Positions 42,746 to 50,148 of a stretch of DNA of 64,000 nt are shown in pieces (the stretch's first letter is position 1; each line of letters begins with the position of its first letter). The stretch is taken from positions 1 to 64,000 of the forward strand of contig JAJZDI010000009.1 of the NCBI GenBank assembly GCA_021806045.1. The letters run 5' to 3'. A program made the position numbers and the translations under genes. Source of the stretch: Actinomycetes bacterium (GTDB taxonomy: Bacteria; Actinomycetota; Acidimicrobiia; Acidimicrobiales; RAAP-2). Under the pieces are notes generated by a model, which did no database searches, was not told the DNA's origin, and was given only the letters and a program-made list of their open reading frames with translations.

Positions 42746-43128
42746 GGCACGAGCCTGCGGGCCGGCCCACTGCCGCCCGCCGCCGGCTCTCCGAGCACCC
42801 GCTCCCCGTAGGTGGCGAGGATCTGGGCGAGCTCGTTGGCCACGTCCTTGGCGATGGCGTCCTCGGCCTCGTCGCCGTTGCGCCAGCCGAACAATCGGGC
42901 TGCCGCGTCTCGGGCCCACTCGTTGGCCAGGGTGGCGACGGCGGCGGCCTTGCCAGGGAGGGTCCCAGGCGTGTCGGGCGAGGTGCCGGACCCCGCCGCG
43001 GCGACTGATGCACCATCCAGCCGCAGGGCACGCCTGCCTGACCGGCGGCGGGCGAGCGCCACCCCGGCTCCCGCGCCGACGGCAGCCAGCGTGGCGGCGG
43101 CGGCCACGTGGGGGGTCCGGGTCGTCAC
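42727..43128 (-). CDS. Hypothetical protein with N-terminal membrane segment
   Basis: 133 residues. An N-terminal hydrophobic stretch ([22 protein letters not shown]) looks like a membrane anchor, followed by a Gly/Pro-rich linker and a helical segment with [33 protein letters not shown]. No family recognised. Convergent with, and slightly overlapping, rpoD. GTG start likely. Confidence 0.6.
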   Translation of the reverse strand: MTTRTPHVAAAATLAAVGAGAGVALARRRSGRRALRLDGASVAAAGSGTSPDTPGTLPGKAAAVATLANEWARDAAARLFGWRNGDEAEDAIAKDVANELAQILATYGERVLGEPAAGGSGPARRLVPQASSR

Positions 43129-43251
43129 ACGGTCATTGTGCCCCGGCTCCGACCTGACTGCACATCCGCTGGGAGGGACCGGGCCGATCCGACCACCCGT
43201 GTCTACGGGCTAAGGTCTCTGCGCACACCCGGACGGGCCTCCGGGGGTTGA

Positions 43252-43327
43252 TCCGGGGTAGCTCAATCGGCAGAGCAAGCGGCTGTTAACCGCTAGGTTG
43301 AGAGTTCGAGTCTCTCCCCCGGAGCCA
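43252..43327 (+). tRNA. tRNA-Asn (GTT)
   Basis: 76 nt. Acceptor TCCGGGG/CCCCGGA, D-arm GCTC...GAGC, anticodon stem AGCGG/CCGCT with loop CTGTTAA giving anticodon GTT, T-arm GAGAG-TTCGAGT-CTCTC, discriminator G and encoded CCA. TAAGGT at about 43211-43216 may be its -10 box. Confidence 0.97.
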
Positions 43328-43406
43328 GGTCGCCACCCACGAGCCGTCGGGCTTCGGGGCCGGGCTCCGGCCCGTCCTGCCGATCCTGCTGCCGGACCCG
43401 GCCGCG

Positions 43407-43436
43407 ACAGAGGGCACGGTTTCCCGTGCCCTCTGT
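43407..43436. terminator. 13-bp perfect hairpin terminator, probably bidirectional
   Basis: ACAGAGGGCACGG pairs perfectly with CCGTGCCCTCTGT around a TTTC loop, 80 bases after tRNA-Asn and 38 bases past the stop of the convergent surface protein. It could stop both transcripts. No U-tract. Confidence 0.75.
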
Positions 43437-43473
43437 ACCTGCCCAGGGGGATGGCCGGGCCATCCCCGATCGT

Positions 43474-45579
43474 TCAGATGGCGATCCCGATGATCGGCTT
43501 GTTCAGCGTCACGGCGCCGAGGGAGCCCTGGTAGGCGGCATCACCGAAGGCGAACACGCCGCCGTCGGAGGCGGCCAGCCAGTATCCCATGCCGTCCGGG
43601 GATGCAACCATGCCCACGATCGGCTTGTTGAGGGTCAGTGCGACGGTCGAGCCGTGGAAGGCGGCATCGCCGAACGAGAACACCCCGCCGTCGGAGGCAA
43701 CTAGCCAGTAGCCGTTGCCGTCAAGCGTCGGCGCCATGCCGACGACCGGCTTGTTCAGGGTCATGGCACCGGTCGAGCCGCGGAAGACGGCGTCGCCGTA
43801 GGAGAAGACGCCGCCGTCGGAGGCGACCAGCCAGTACCCTTTGCCGTCGGGCGTGGTTGCCATGCCGACGACCGGCCTGTTCAGGTGCAGCGCGTCGGCG
43901 GACCCGTAGAAGTGGGCGTCGCCGAAGGAGAACACGCCGCCGTCGGAGGCAACCAGCCAGTACCCCTTGCCGTCGGGCGTGGCGGCCATGCCGACGATGG
44001 GCGCCTTCAGCGCGACGTTCGCCATCGAGCCGTAGTCGGAGGCTCCGCCGAACGCATCGACGGCCCCGGAGGATGACACGAGCCAGTACCCGTCCGCGGA
44101 GGTATCCGCTGCCAGCCCGACGATCGGGCTGATGAGCGCCTGGCCACCTGCAGAACCCTGGTAGGACGCCTGCCCGAACGAGAACACGCCTCCGTCCGAG
44201 GCGGCCATCACGTAGCCGTTGAACTTCGCGCCGGCTTCGGCCGGTAGCACGGCCATGCCGTTGACATCGGGTGCAGGGCCGGACAGCGCCAGGTCCTGAC
44301 TCGCTGTGTAGGCGGGTGTGGCCGTCTCGGTACCGGTCACCACGGCGAGTTTGCCGGTGGACGTGCCGTAGTTGACGATGAGGTTCCCGCCCTTCGCGTA
44401 TGCGATCGACGCGATCGGTCCGGCGAAGGTGATCGGAGACGCGCTGGACGTCAGGGGCGTGCCAACCGTGTCTTTTGCGAGTCCCGAGTAGAAGTAGAGG
44501 GAGCTGCCTGCAGCGACCGCCACGTGGTTGCCGTCAGGAGCGACCGCGGTCGAGACGACGGAACCGGAGCTCGCGCCAGCGATCGCCGTGGACGACAGGA
44601 CGGACGGGCTCATCGGGTTCGAGAGGTCGAGGACGGCGAATCCCGTACGGGTGACGGTGACGGCCCTCGTCGTGGTGGTCGGGCTGAAGGCCATGCCGCC
44701 GGTTCCGTAGTCGCTGCTCCCGTTGTAGCCGTAGGCGAACATCGGGTCGGACACCGTGCCGGCCACCTTCACATACGGCGACCCGACGCCGGTGACGACG
44801 GCGATCGTGTTGTCGCTGGCGTCCATGAGCAAGCCGACGTAGTTGCCGCTCGCCACTTCCGACTGGCTGATCACGACGCCGTCGTAGGTGGTGGCGTTGC
44901 CCGGTGCTTCGATCCAACCGGGCTGATGAGGCTGGCCGGCCTGGTTGAGGCCTGGGGATTGCACGGCAGTGTTGACGACGTAGGTACTCCCGCTGCGGAC
45001 GAGCGCGATCGCACCCTGGGAGTCAGCGGTTGCCAGTCCGGCCTTGCCGTCGGGCGTGATGGCCACACCGTCGTTGTACGAGTGGTAGCCAGAGCCACCC
45101 TCGGCAGTGAAGTTGCTGACGTCGATCGGGGTGCCGGCCGTCGGTGAAGTGAGGGGCGACGTGATGACGTCGATCGTTCCCGATTTCGTCGCTTCGAGGG
45201 CAACTGAACCATCGGGAGCGATGGCCGAACCAACGGCTCCGTCGGGCACCGACACGGTGGTGGCGCCGGTCGGAACCCCACCTGAGACGGGTCCGGCGAC
45301 GTCGACCGAAGTCTTGGAGGTCGGCACGACGGCGATCGAGGCCACTCCTGCCGGGAGGGCGTGCAGGTCGATGCGCGGGGCAGACGTAGCGTCGTGGCTG
45401 CTCAGGCGGTGCACCTGCTGGCCGTTCGAGACCCCTGCGGCTCCGGCGGTCGCTGCCGTGCCGAGCGCGAGCGCACCGGCGGCGAGCACCGCCGTGGTGG
45501 TCGACAACAGCCTCCGAGGGAGCTGCGAGCGGCGGCCTGGCGGGTGGTTGGTATACACGGGATCGTCCGTTCCTCTCAT
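43474..45579 (-). CDS. Large secreted repeat protein (beta-propeller-like)
   Basis: 701 residues. Signal peptide after a basic PGRRSQLPRRLL (hydrophobic VLAAGALALGTAATAGAAG). Residues about 60-420 resemble YVTN/lactonase-type propeller blades (AIAPDGSVALEAT, GVAITPDGKAGLATAD). The C-terminal 250 residues are six repeats of about 42 residues with YWLVASDGGVFSFGDA and VVGMATTPDGKG, which occur in secreted actinobacterial, especially acidimicrobial, proteins. Function unknown; probably cell-surface. The same repeat module ends the 50-54 kb protein. ATG 45579 is chosen as it gives a clean signal peptide. Confidence 0.8.
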   Translation of the reverse strand: MRGTDDPVYTNHPPGRRSQLPRRLLSTTTAVLAAGALALGTAATAGAAGVSNGQQVHRLSSHDATSAPRIDLHALPAGVASIAVVPTSKTSVDVAGPVSGGVPTGATTVSVPDGAVGSAIAPDGSVALEATKSGTIDVITSPLTSPTAGTPIDVSNFTAEGGSGYHSYNDGVAITPDGKAGLATADSQGAIALVRSGSTYVVNTAVQSPGLNQAGQPHQPGWIEAPGNATTYDGVVISQSEVASGNYVGLLMDASDNTIAVVTGVGSPYVKVAGTVSDPMFAYGYNGSSDYGTGGMAFSPTTTTRAVTVTRTGFAVLDLSNPMSPSVLSSTAIAGASSGSVVSTAVAPDGNHVAVAAGSSLYFYSGLAKDTVGTPLTSSASPITFAGPIASIAYAKGGNLIVNYGTSTGKLAVVTGTETATPAYTASQDLALSGPAPDVNGMAVLPAEAGAKFNGYVMAASDGGVFSFGQASYQGSAGGQALISPIVGLAADTSADGYWLVSSSGAVDAFGGASDYGSMANVALKAPIVGMAATPDGKGYWLVASDGGVFSFGDAHFYGSADALHLNRPVVGMATTPDGKGYWLVASDGGVFSYGDAVFRGSTGAMTLNKPVVGMAPTLDGNGYWLVASDGGVFSFGDAAFHGSTVALTLNKPIVGMVASPDGMGYWLAASDGGVFAFGDAAYQGSLGAVTLNKPIIGIAI

Positions 45580-45900
45580 CGTTGTCGAGGTCCTGAACAG
45601 CTTCAGGTGAGCGAAGGCACTGTCGAGGTCCGTCACCTGACGCGTGGATCCCGGCGGCCGGTCCTGCGGCCCCGGGATGTGGGCGACCCTACCCGAATGG
45701 TGTCGCAAGATGTATGTCACTCCGTTGGAGGCGGGTGGTGGAGTTTGGGTTGAGTTACGTGGGGTCAGTTGCGCCTGGTTGCCGTGGCGACGCTGTGCGG
45801 TGCCGTATGCCTTCACCGTTCCGATCGGATGTCCGTCGCGCGCTGGGCGTCTGCGGGGACGTGTTGTTCGGGGAGCCGACCGAAGCAGGGAGGTGAAGGC

Positions 45901-45918
45901 CGGAGCGCCGGCGCTCCG
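45901..45918. promoter_or_regulatory. Perfect 18-bp palindrome before tRNA-Met
   Basis: CGGAGCGCC followed at once by its complement GGCGCTCCG, 40 bases before tRNA-Met. TACCGT (45927-45932), a likely tRNA -10 box, follows. Could be an operator or the terminator of something upstream. The rest of the 45580-45957 gap holds nothing recognised beyond the presumed promoter of the surface protein. Confidence 0.35.
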
Positions 45919-45957
45919 CAGGCCGCTACCGTTGGCAGGCCGGGCGTGCCAGGCGAA

Positions 45958-46033
45958 GGGGCAGTAGCTCAGTGGTCAGAGCAGGGGACTCATAATCCCT
46001 CGGTCGCAGGTTCGATCCCTGCCTGCCCCACCA
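45958..46033 (+). tRNA. tRNA-Met (CAT), elongator type
   Basis: 76 nt. Acceptor GGGGCAG/CTGCCCC, anticodon loop CTCATAA giving CAT, T-arm GCAGG-TTCGATC-CCTGC, discriminator A and encoded CCA. The first acceptor pair is matched and the anticodon stem lacks three G:C pairs, so it is not the initiator. A tRNA-Ile2 with lysidine is a less likely alternative. Confidence 0.93.
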
Positions 46034-46184
46034 ACGTGACGTCGCTCGACATCGGAACCGAGAACTGCCGGTCATCGATGACTGTTTGAGGTCCTCCGAG
46101 AGGTCGAGGGACATGTGGCCGAGAGGGAGCGCGCTGCCGGCTTTCAGCGGGGGCGACCGAACGATCCAGGGGTAGCCTGAGGCC

Positions 46185-46783
46185 ATGCGGCGGAATCTGG
46201 TGGGCCTTCTCGTGATCGTGTGCGGCGCGGTCGCCCTCGCGGCTTGCACCGCCTCTGCCCCGACAGCGACCGGCTCGCCCGGGTTGGCCTCGACGGCCCA
46301 CGCCACCACCACTACCACTACCTCGGCGCCACCGGCGCCAGGCGCCGCGCCGTGCACGGCAAACGAGCTCCGTGCCCTCGGCGGGGGCCGCGAAGGCGGG
46401 GGGCTCCAGACGGCCGCTGGCACGGTGGAGATCGAGAACATCGGATCGGCTCCGTGTGTTCTCGACGGGTCCCCGAGCGCCATCTCGCTCGTCGGCACCA
46501 GCGGGACGGTTCCGGCCTTGCCATCACCTACCAGCCCGCGACCGCCCGGACGGCCCTGACTCTCCACCCGGGTGACGTGGCCGACGCCGACCTGAACTGG
46601 GCCAACTGGTGCCACCGCGACCCGGGGCCCCTGCGGGTCCGCCTGACCCTTCCGGGCGGCGCGGGCACGGTTGAGAGCCCGTTCGACGGACCGCCGAACT
46701 ACGACTACGTGCCCGGTTGCATCGCCCCGGGGCGGCCCTCGACCGTCATGTTCACCGGTTGGCTCGCCGGCGCGCCCGGCTAG
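46185..46783 (+). pseudogene. DUF4232 lipoprotein with a one-base frameshift
   Basis: Frame 1 (46185-46559) gives a lipoprotein signal VGLLVIVCGAVALAAC, Thr/Pro linker and the start of a DUF4232 domain (CTANELRAL, IENIGSAPCVLDGSP). The rest of the domain (ITYQPATARTALTLHPGDVADADLNWANW... to APG) continues in another frame to 46783. Comparison with the copy at 48452-48715 shows one base missing between 46513 and 46520; restoring it gives a 199-residue protein. Either a recent pseudogene or a sequencing error. DUF4232 proteins are exported actinobacterial proteins of unknown function. Confidence 0.8.
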
Positions 46784-47073
46784 CGGCGAGCTCGGGTACG
46801 AGGGCACGGGCTCACCCCCTGTGGATCGAGGCCAAGCTCTTACGTAGGTAGATCCGTTCTGGTGGACCATGTCGGGTGGATCGATTACTGGGGCCTGGGG
46901 ACGGCGGCTGACACCACCGTCCGCCGGTGCGCCGACGATGCAAGCTCACGTGCAGCAATTCGGCGCGGTTGGGCGTGTGGATAGCTCGAAGGTCGTGATC
47001 GAGACTCAGAACGAGACCGATCAGTACCCACTTCCCAATCGCCGCACGAGCCTGCCAGAGGGGGCGAGAACAG

Positions 47074-47577
47074 ATGGGCGCAGCTGACGAGGCGAGCTTC
47101 GATGAGTTCTTCCGGAAGTCGAGCCGACGCCTCCTGGGTCAGGCATACCTGCTCACTGCAGACGTGGCACGGTCCCAGGACCTGACGCAGGAAGCATTCG
47201 AGCGGGCATGGCGCCGTTGGGACACCGTGTCCACCTATGACGACCCTGAGGCATGGGTGCGGCGCATCCTCCACAACCTGTGCATCAGCGACTGGCGGAA
47301 GCGGGTCAGGCGTTCCGACCGAAGAAGTGCCCCGGCCCGGGTAGTCCCGCCACCGGGAGAGGATCACCTCGTACTTCTCGAGGCATTGCGCTCCCTGACT
47401 CCGGACCACGCGAAGGCACTCGTCCTCCACGACGGACTCGGCTTCACCGCCGCTCAAATAGCGGTCGACATGTCCGTTCCGGAGGGGACCGTGAGGTCGT
47501 GGATCGCCCGGGCCCGAGCGCATGCAGCCTCTGCACTCATCGACCTTGGACACAGCTATTCAGGAGACGTCCGATGA
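47074..47577 (+). CDS. ECF sigma factor (SigE-family type)
   Basis: 167 residues. Region 2: LLGQAYLLTADVARSQDLTQEAFERAWRRW; region 4: LRSLTPDHAKALVLHDGLGFTAAQIAVDMSVPEGTVRSWIARAR. Resembles the actinobacterial SigE-family ECF group. AGAGGGGG lies nine bases before the ATG. The next gene, overlapping by ATGA, is a membrane protein with an external DUF4232 domain, in the place where an anti-sigma factor normally sits. The 290-bp gap upstream holds no gene; no promoter stands out. Confidence 0.92.
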   Translation: MGAADEASFDEFFRKSSRRLLGQAYLLTADVARSQDLTQEAFERAWRRWDTVSTYDDPEAWVRRILHNLCISDWRKRVRRSDRRSAPARVVPPPGEDHLVLLEALRSLTPDHAKALVLHDGLGFTAAQIAVDMSVPEGTVRSWIARARAHAASALIDLGHSYSGDVR

Positions 47578-48359
47578 CGAGCGAACACGATCATGACATC
47601 GTCGGCTTGACGATGCGAGGAGTCATGAACCAAGGGGAAAGCGTGAGCTGGGACATGACGCCGGAAGCCGTCCGGCGGAACGCACGAGGTGGATGGATGC
47701 GAGTGCTACCGAAGACCTCGCACCTCGCAGTTGGCGCCGGCGTGGCCGCGGCGCTCATCGCCGGCCTGTTGGTCGGACAGGCCGGCACCGCTCCTTCCCA
47801 ACGCCAGCCGGCCACGAAGCCGACAGTGGCGGTACGACCCTCGGCAACTCCATCCACCAGCTCGACCTCGACCGCTCCCACGACGTCTCCGTCCGGCGCT
47901 CCGGCCCGCTGCACTGCAGCGCACCTCACCGTCTCGCTCGGTCCCGGGCAGGGTGCTACCCAGAACTGGGTGTATCCGTTGCTCTTCGTCAACTCTGGGC
48001 CGTCGCCATGCTCGCTCCAGGGATTTCCCGGGGTCTCCTTCGTCGACGCGTCGGGCGCCCAGATCGGATCCCCTGCCGCCGAGGGCCGTGCAGGCGAAGT
48101 GCCGAGCCCCGGGAACGGTCCCGTCGTCATCGGGCCGGGGAAGTCCGCACAGGCGGTCGTCGTGGAGGGGATCGTCAAGGATCTCGTCAGCGCCGGTCAA
48201 CCGTGTTCTCCCGTCACCGCAGCAGCGCTGAAGGTGTACCCGCCCGATTCGACCACGGCCTTCATCGTCCGACCCACGGGTCCCCGGGCCAGCTTCGTGC
48301 TCCAGGTGTGCACCGTCGGGAGTGGGAGGGCGCAGGTATCGCAGGTGCTGTCCCGCTGA
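47574..48359 (+). CDS. Membrane-anchored DUF4232 protein, candidate regulator of the sigma factor
   Basis: 261 residues. Cytoplasmic N-terminus of about 50 residues without the zinc anti-sigma HxxxCxxC motif; one membrane helix (LAVGAGVAAALIAGLLVGQAG); a Thr/Ser/Pro linker; and an outer DUF4232 domain starting CTAAHLTVSLGPGQGATQNW, with a second conserved cysteine in PSPCSLQGFPG. Overlaps the sigma factor by ATGA, so co-translated. By position it may act as an anti-sigma or sensor, but the N-terminus is not a recognised anti-sigma domain; this is inference. Confidence 0.85.
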   Translation: MTSEHDHDIVGLTMRGVMNQGESVSWDMTPEAVRRNARGGWMRVLPKTSHLAVGAGVAAALIAGLLVGQAGTAPSQRQPATKPTVAVRPSATPSTSSTSTAPTTSPSGAPARCTAAHLTVSLGPGQGATQNWVYPLLFVNSGPSPCSLQGFPGVSFVDASGAQIGSPAAEGRAGEVPSPGNGPVVIGPGKSAQAVVVEGIVKDLVSAGQPCSPVTAAALKVYPPDSTTAFIVRPTGPRASFVLQVCTVGSGRAQVSQVLSR

Positions 48360-48451
48360 CGGTGGAATAGCCGGCGGACGAATCGCATGTCCGGCGGTGC
48401 GACCGCGTCGCGTCCGTTGCGTGGGGGGACAGAGCATGCGGGGTACACGGC

Positions 48452-48715
48452 GACGGGTCCCCGCGTGCCCTCTCGCTCGTCGGGTCCGGCGGGACGGCTC
48501 CGACCCATGCCGTCACCTACCAGCCCTCGGCCGCCCGGACGGTCCTGACGCTCCACCCGGGTGCTGTGGCCGACGCCGATCTGAACTGGGTCAACTGGTA
48601 CCACGGCGACCTGGGGCCCCAGCGGGTCCGTCTGACCCTGCCGGGCGGCGCGGGCACGGTAGAGAGCCCGTTCGACGGACCGCCAACAACGTGCCCGGGT
48701 GCACCGCCCCGGTGA
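48452..48715 (+). pseudogene. Truncated DUF4232 gene remnant
   Basis: An open stretch, closely similar in DNA to the 3' half of the 46.2-46.8 kb gene, reads DGSPRALSLVGSGG, HAVTYQPSAARTVLTLHPG, ADADLNWVNW and RVRLTLPGGAGTVESPFDGPP. The signal peptide and first half of the domain are missing. A small deletion after FDGPP shifts the frame, so the conserved ending (PGCIAPGRPSTVMFTGW in the other copy) is lost. The 370 bases to the next gene hold nothing recognised. Confidence 0.82.
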
Positions 48716-49087
48716 GGGGGCCCCGATCTGCTGGTCCATACCCGAGACCGAGACGGACGTTCCTCGGCGGTATGCCATCGGTGGGACCCACCGGCAAGGA
48801 GCCGGGATTCCCGTGCATTCGGTCGCCACCACGAGACGTTCGGCACCCATCCGAGGAGCCAGAAGGCCCGGCGTTCCGCCCGGCCAGGACTCCCTGGCCA
48901 CCTGAAACCCCACCACCTAAGGTGTCATCCGCCAATGCTGCGGGAGATCCGGTGCTGCTGGAGACCCGGTCGGTCGGGCTGGTACGGCGGCGTCGACGCC
49001 GCCGATGACCACACGACGCCGAGATTGTCATCGCACCAGCTGCTCGCTCCCGGGAATGCCGGGCACCCGGAACGGGTTGCTGCAGGC

Positions 49088-49375
49088 ATGGTGAGAGCAA
49101 CGTGGAACGGCGCCGTGATCGCCGAGAGCGATGAGACCGTGATCGTCGAAGGGAACCACTACTTCCCGGCCTCGTCCGTCAGGAGCGAGTACCTGTCAGG
49201 GAGCGAGACGCACTCGGTCTGCCCGTGGAAGGGGACGGCCAGCTACTACAGCCTGGTCGTCGACGGCAAGGAGAACCCCGACGCCGCCTGGTACTACCCG
49301 GAGCCCAAGGACGCGGCGAAGGAGATCACCGGGCACATCGCCTTCTGGCGGGGGGTCACCGTCTCGGAGGCCTAG
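49088..49375 (+). CDS. DUF427 domain protein
   Basis: 95 residues: the entire DUF427 fold, MVRATWNGAVIAESDETVIVEGNHYFP, then HSVCPWKGTASYYSLVVDGK and WYYPEPKDAAKEITGHIAFWRGV. Small cytoplasmic beta-tent protein, function unknown; widespread in actinobacteria and cyanobacteria. ATG 49088 fits the family start; only AGG precedes it. Upstream in-frame codons extend to 48935 but are not conserved. Confidence 0.9.
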   Translation: MVRATWNGAVIAESDETVIVEGNHYFPASSVRSEYLSGSETHSVCPWKGTASYYSLVVDGKENPDAAWYYPEPKDAAKEITGHIAFWRGVTVSEA

Positions 49376-49379
49376 CCTC

Positions 49380-50148
49380 CGGTAGGTAGGGGCCTGGCCT
49401 GGTCGACCAACCACAGCGATCGGTCGACAGTCGACGGGTCCTCCTGGCTGTGGATCATCGAAGCACGGAAGCCGATCGGTGCGCGGGCCGTACCGCTACG
49501 TCCACCAGCACGCCGGGCGACGGCCGGCAGAGCGATCCGGTGCTCACCATCTCGCCACGGGCGCCGGACGCCGTGCGGATCGGCACGACGATCTCCCAGG
49601 CGTAGGCAGCGGCCGGGATCACGTTCGACGTGACCGGCGACGGATTGTACGACCGCGAGTCGATCCTCCCGGGCTTCGAGCTGCACATCGGGGCGATAAC
49701 CCCGTCAGCTGTGTCGGCGCTGCGATGGGGCTTCGCCCGGGATCGGTCAAGCAGGCGGTCGAGACGCGTGACGGGTTCGAGCTCGGCCTGCGGGTGCGCT
49801 GAGGTGCCACCGCGCCGGTCTGCTCACTGGTTGTCGATCGGCTCCCAGACGGGGAGCGCCCACGCGCTCGTGGGCGGGTCCGATCCGTTCCCCACCGACT
49901 GATACTGCCGACTCCGGCGGACGGGTGACGCACGTAGGCAGACGGGTGATGCGCGTACTTGTCCGTCTCGTTGGTCATCGTTGGCCATCGCATGGGTGCG
50001 TGTGAAGGAGGCGGCTCGAAGTTGTCCGGCCGCCCATGGGATCGCGCCAACCTCGTCGTTACCGTTCATCGAAGGCCCCTCGCCCGCGTGCACATGCGCA
50101 CCGAGACCGGCGGGAGGTGTCCATGGAGGCGAACGGAAGGTGGCAGCC
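49380..50148 (+). other. Gene-poor stretch with degenerate coding signal
   Basis: No intact gene recognised in about 770 bases. One plus-strand reading looks coding over about 49605-49700 (ITFDVTGDGLYDRESILPGF), but has an in-frame TAG just upstream, and the G/C-rich third-position signal moves to another frame near 49725-49802. This suggests a decayed gene. The family is not recognised. Confidence 0.3.

Noticed and set aside
43252-46033. tRNA-Asn and tRNA-Met as attachment sites of an integrated element
   Set aside because: No second copy of either tRNA 3' end and no integrase, transposase or phage gene were seen nearby.
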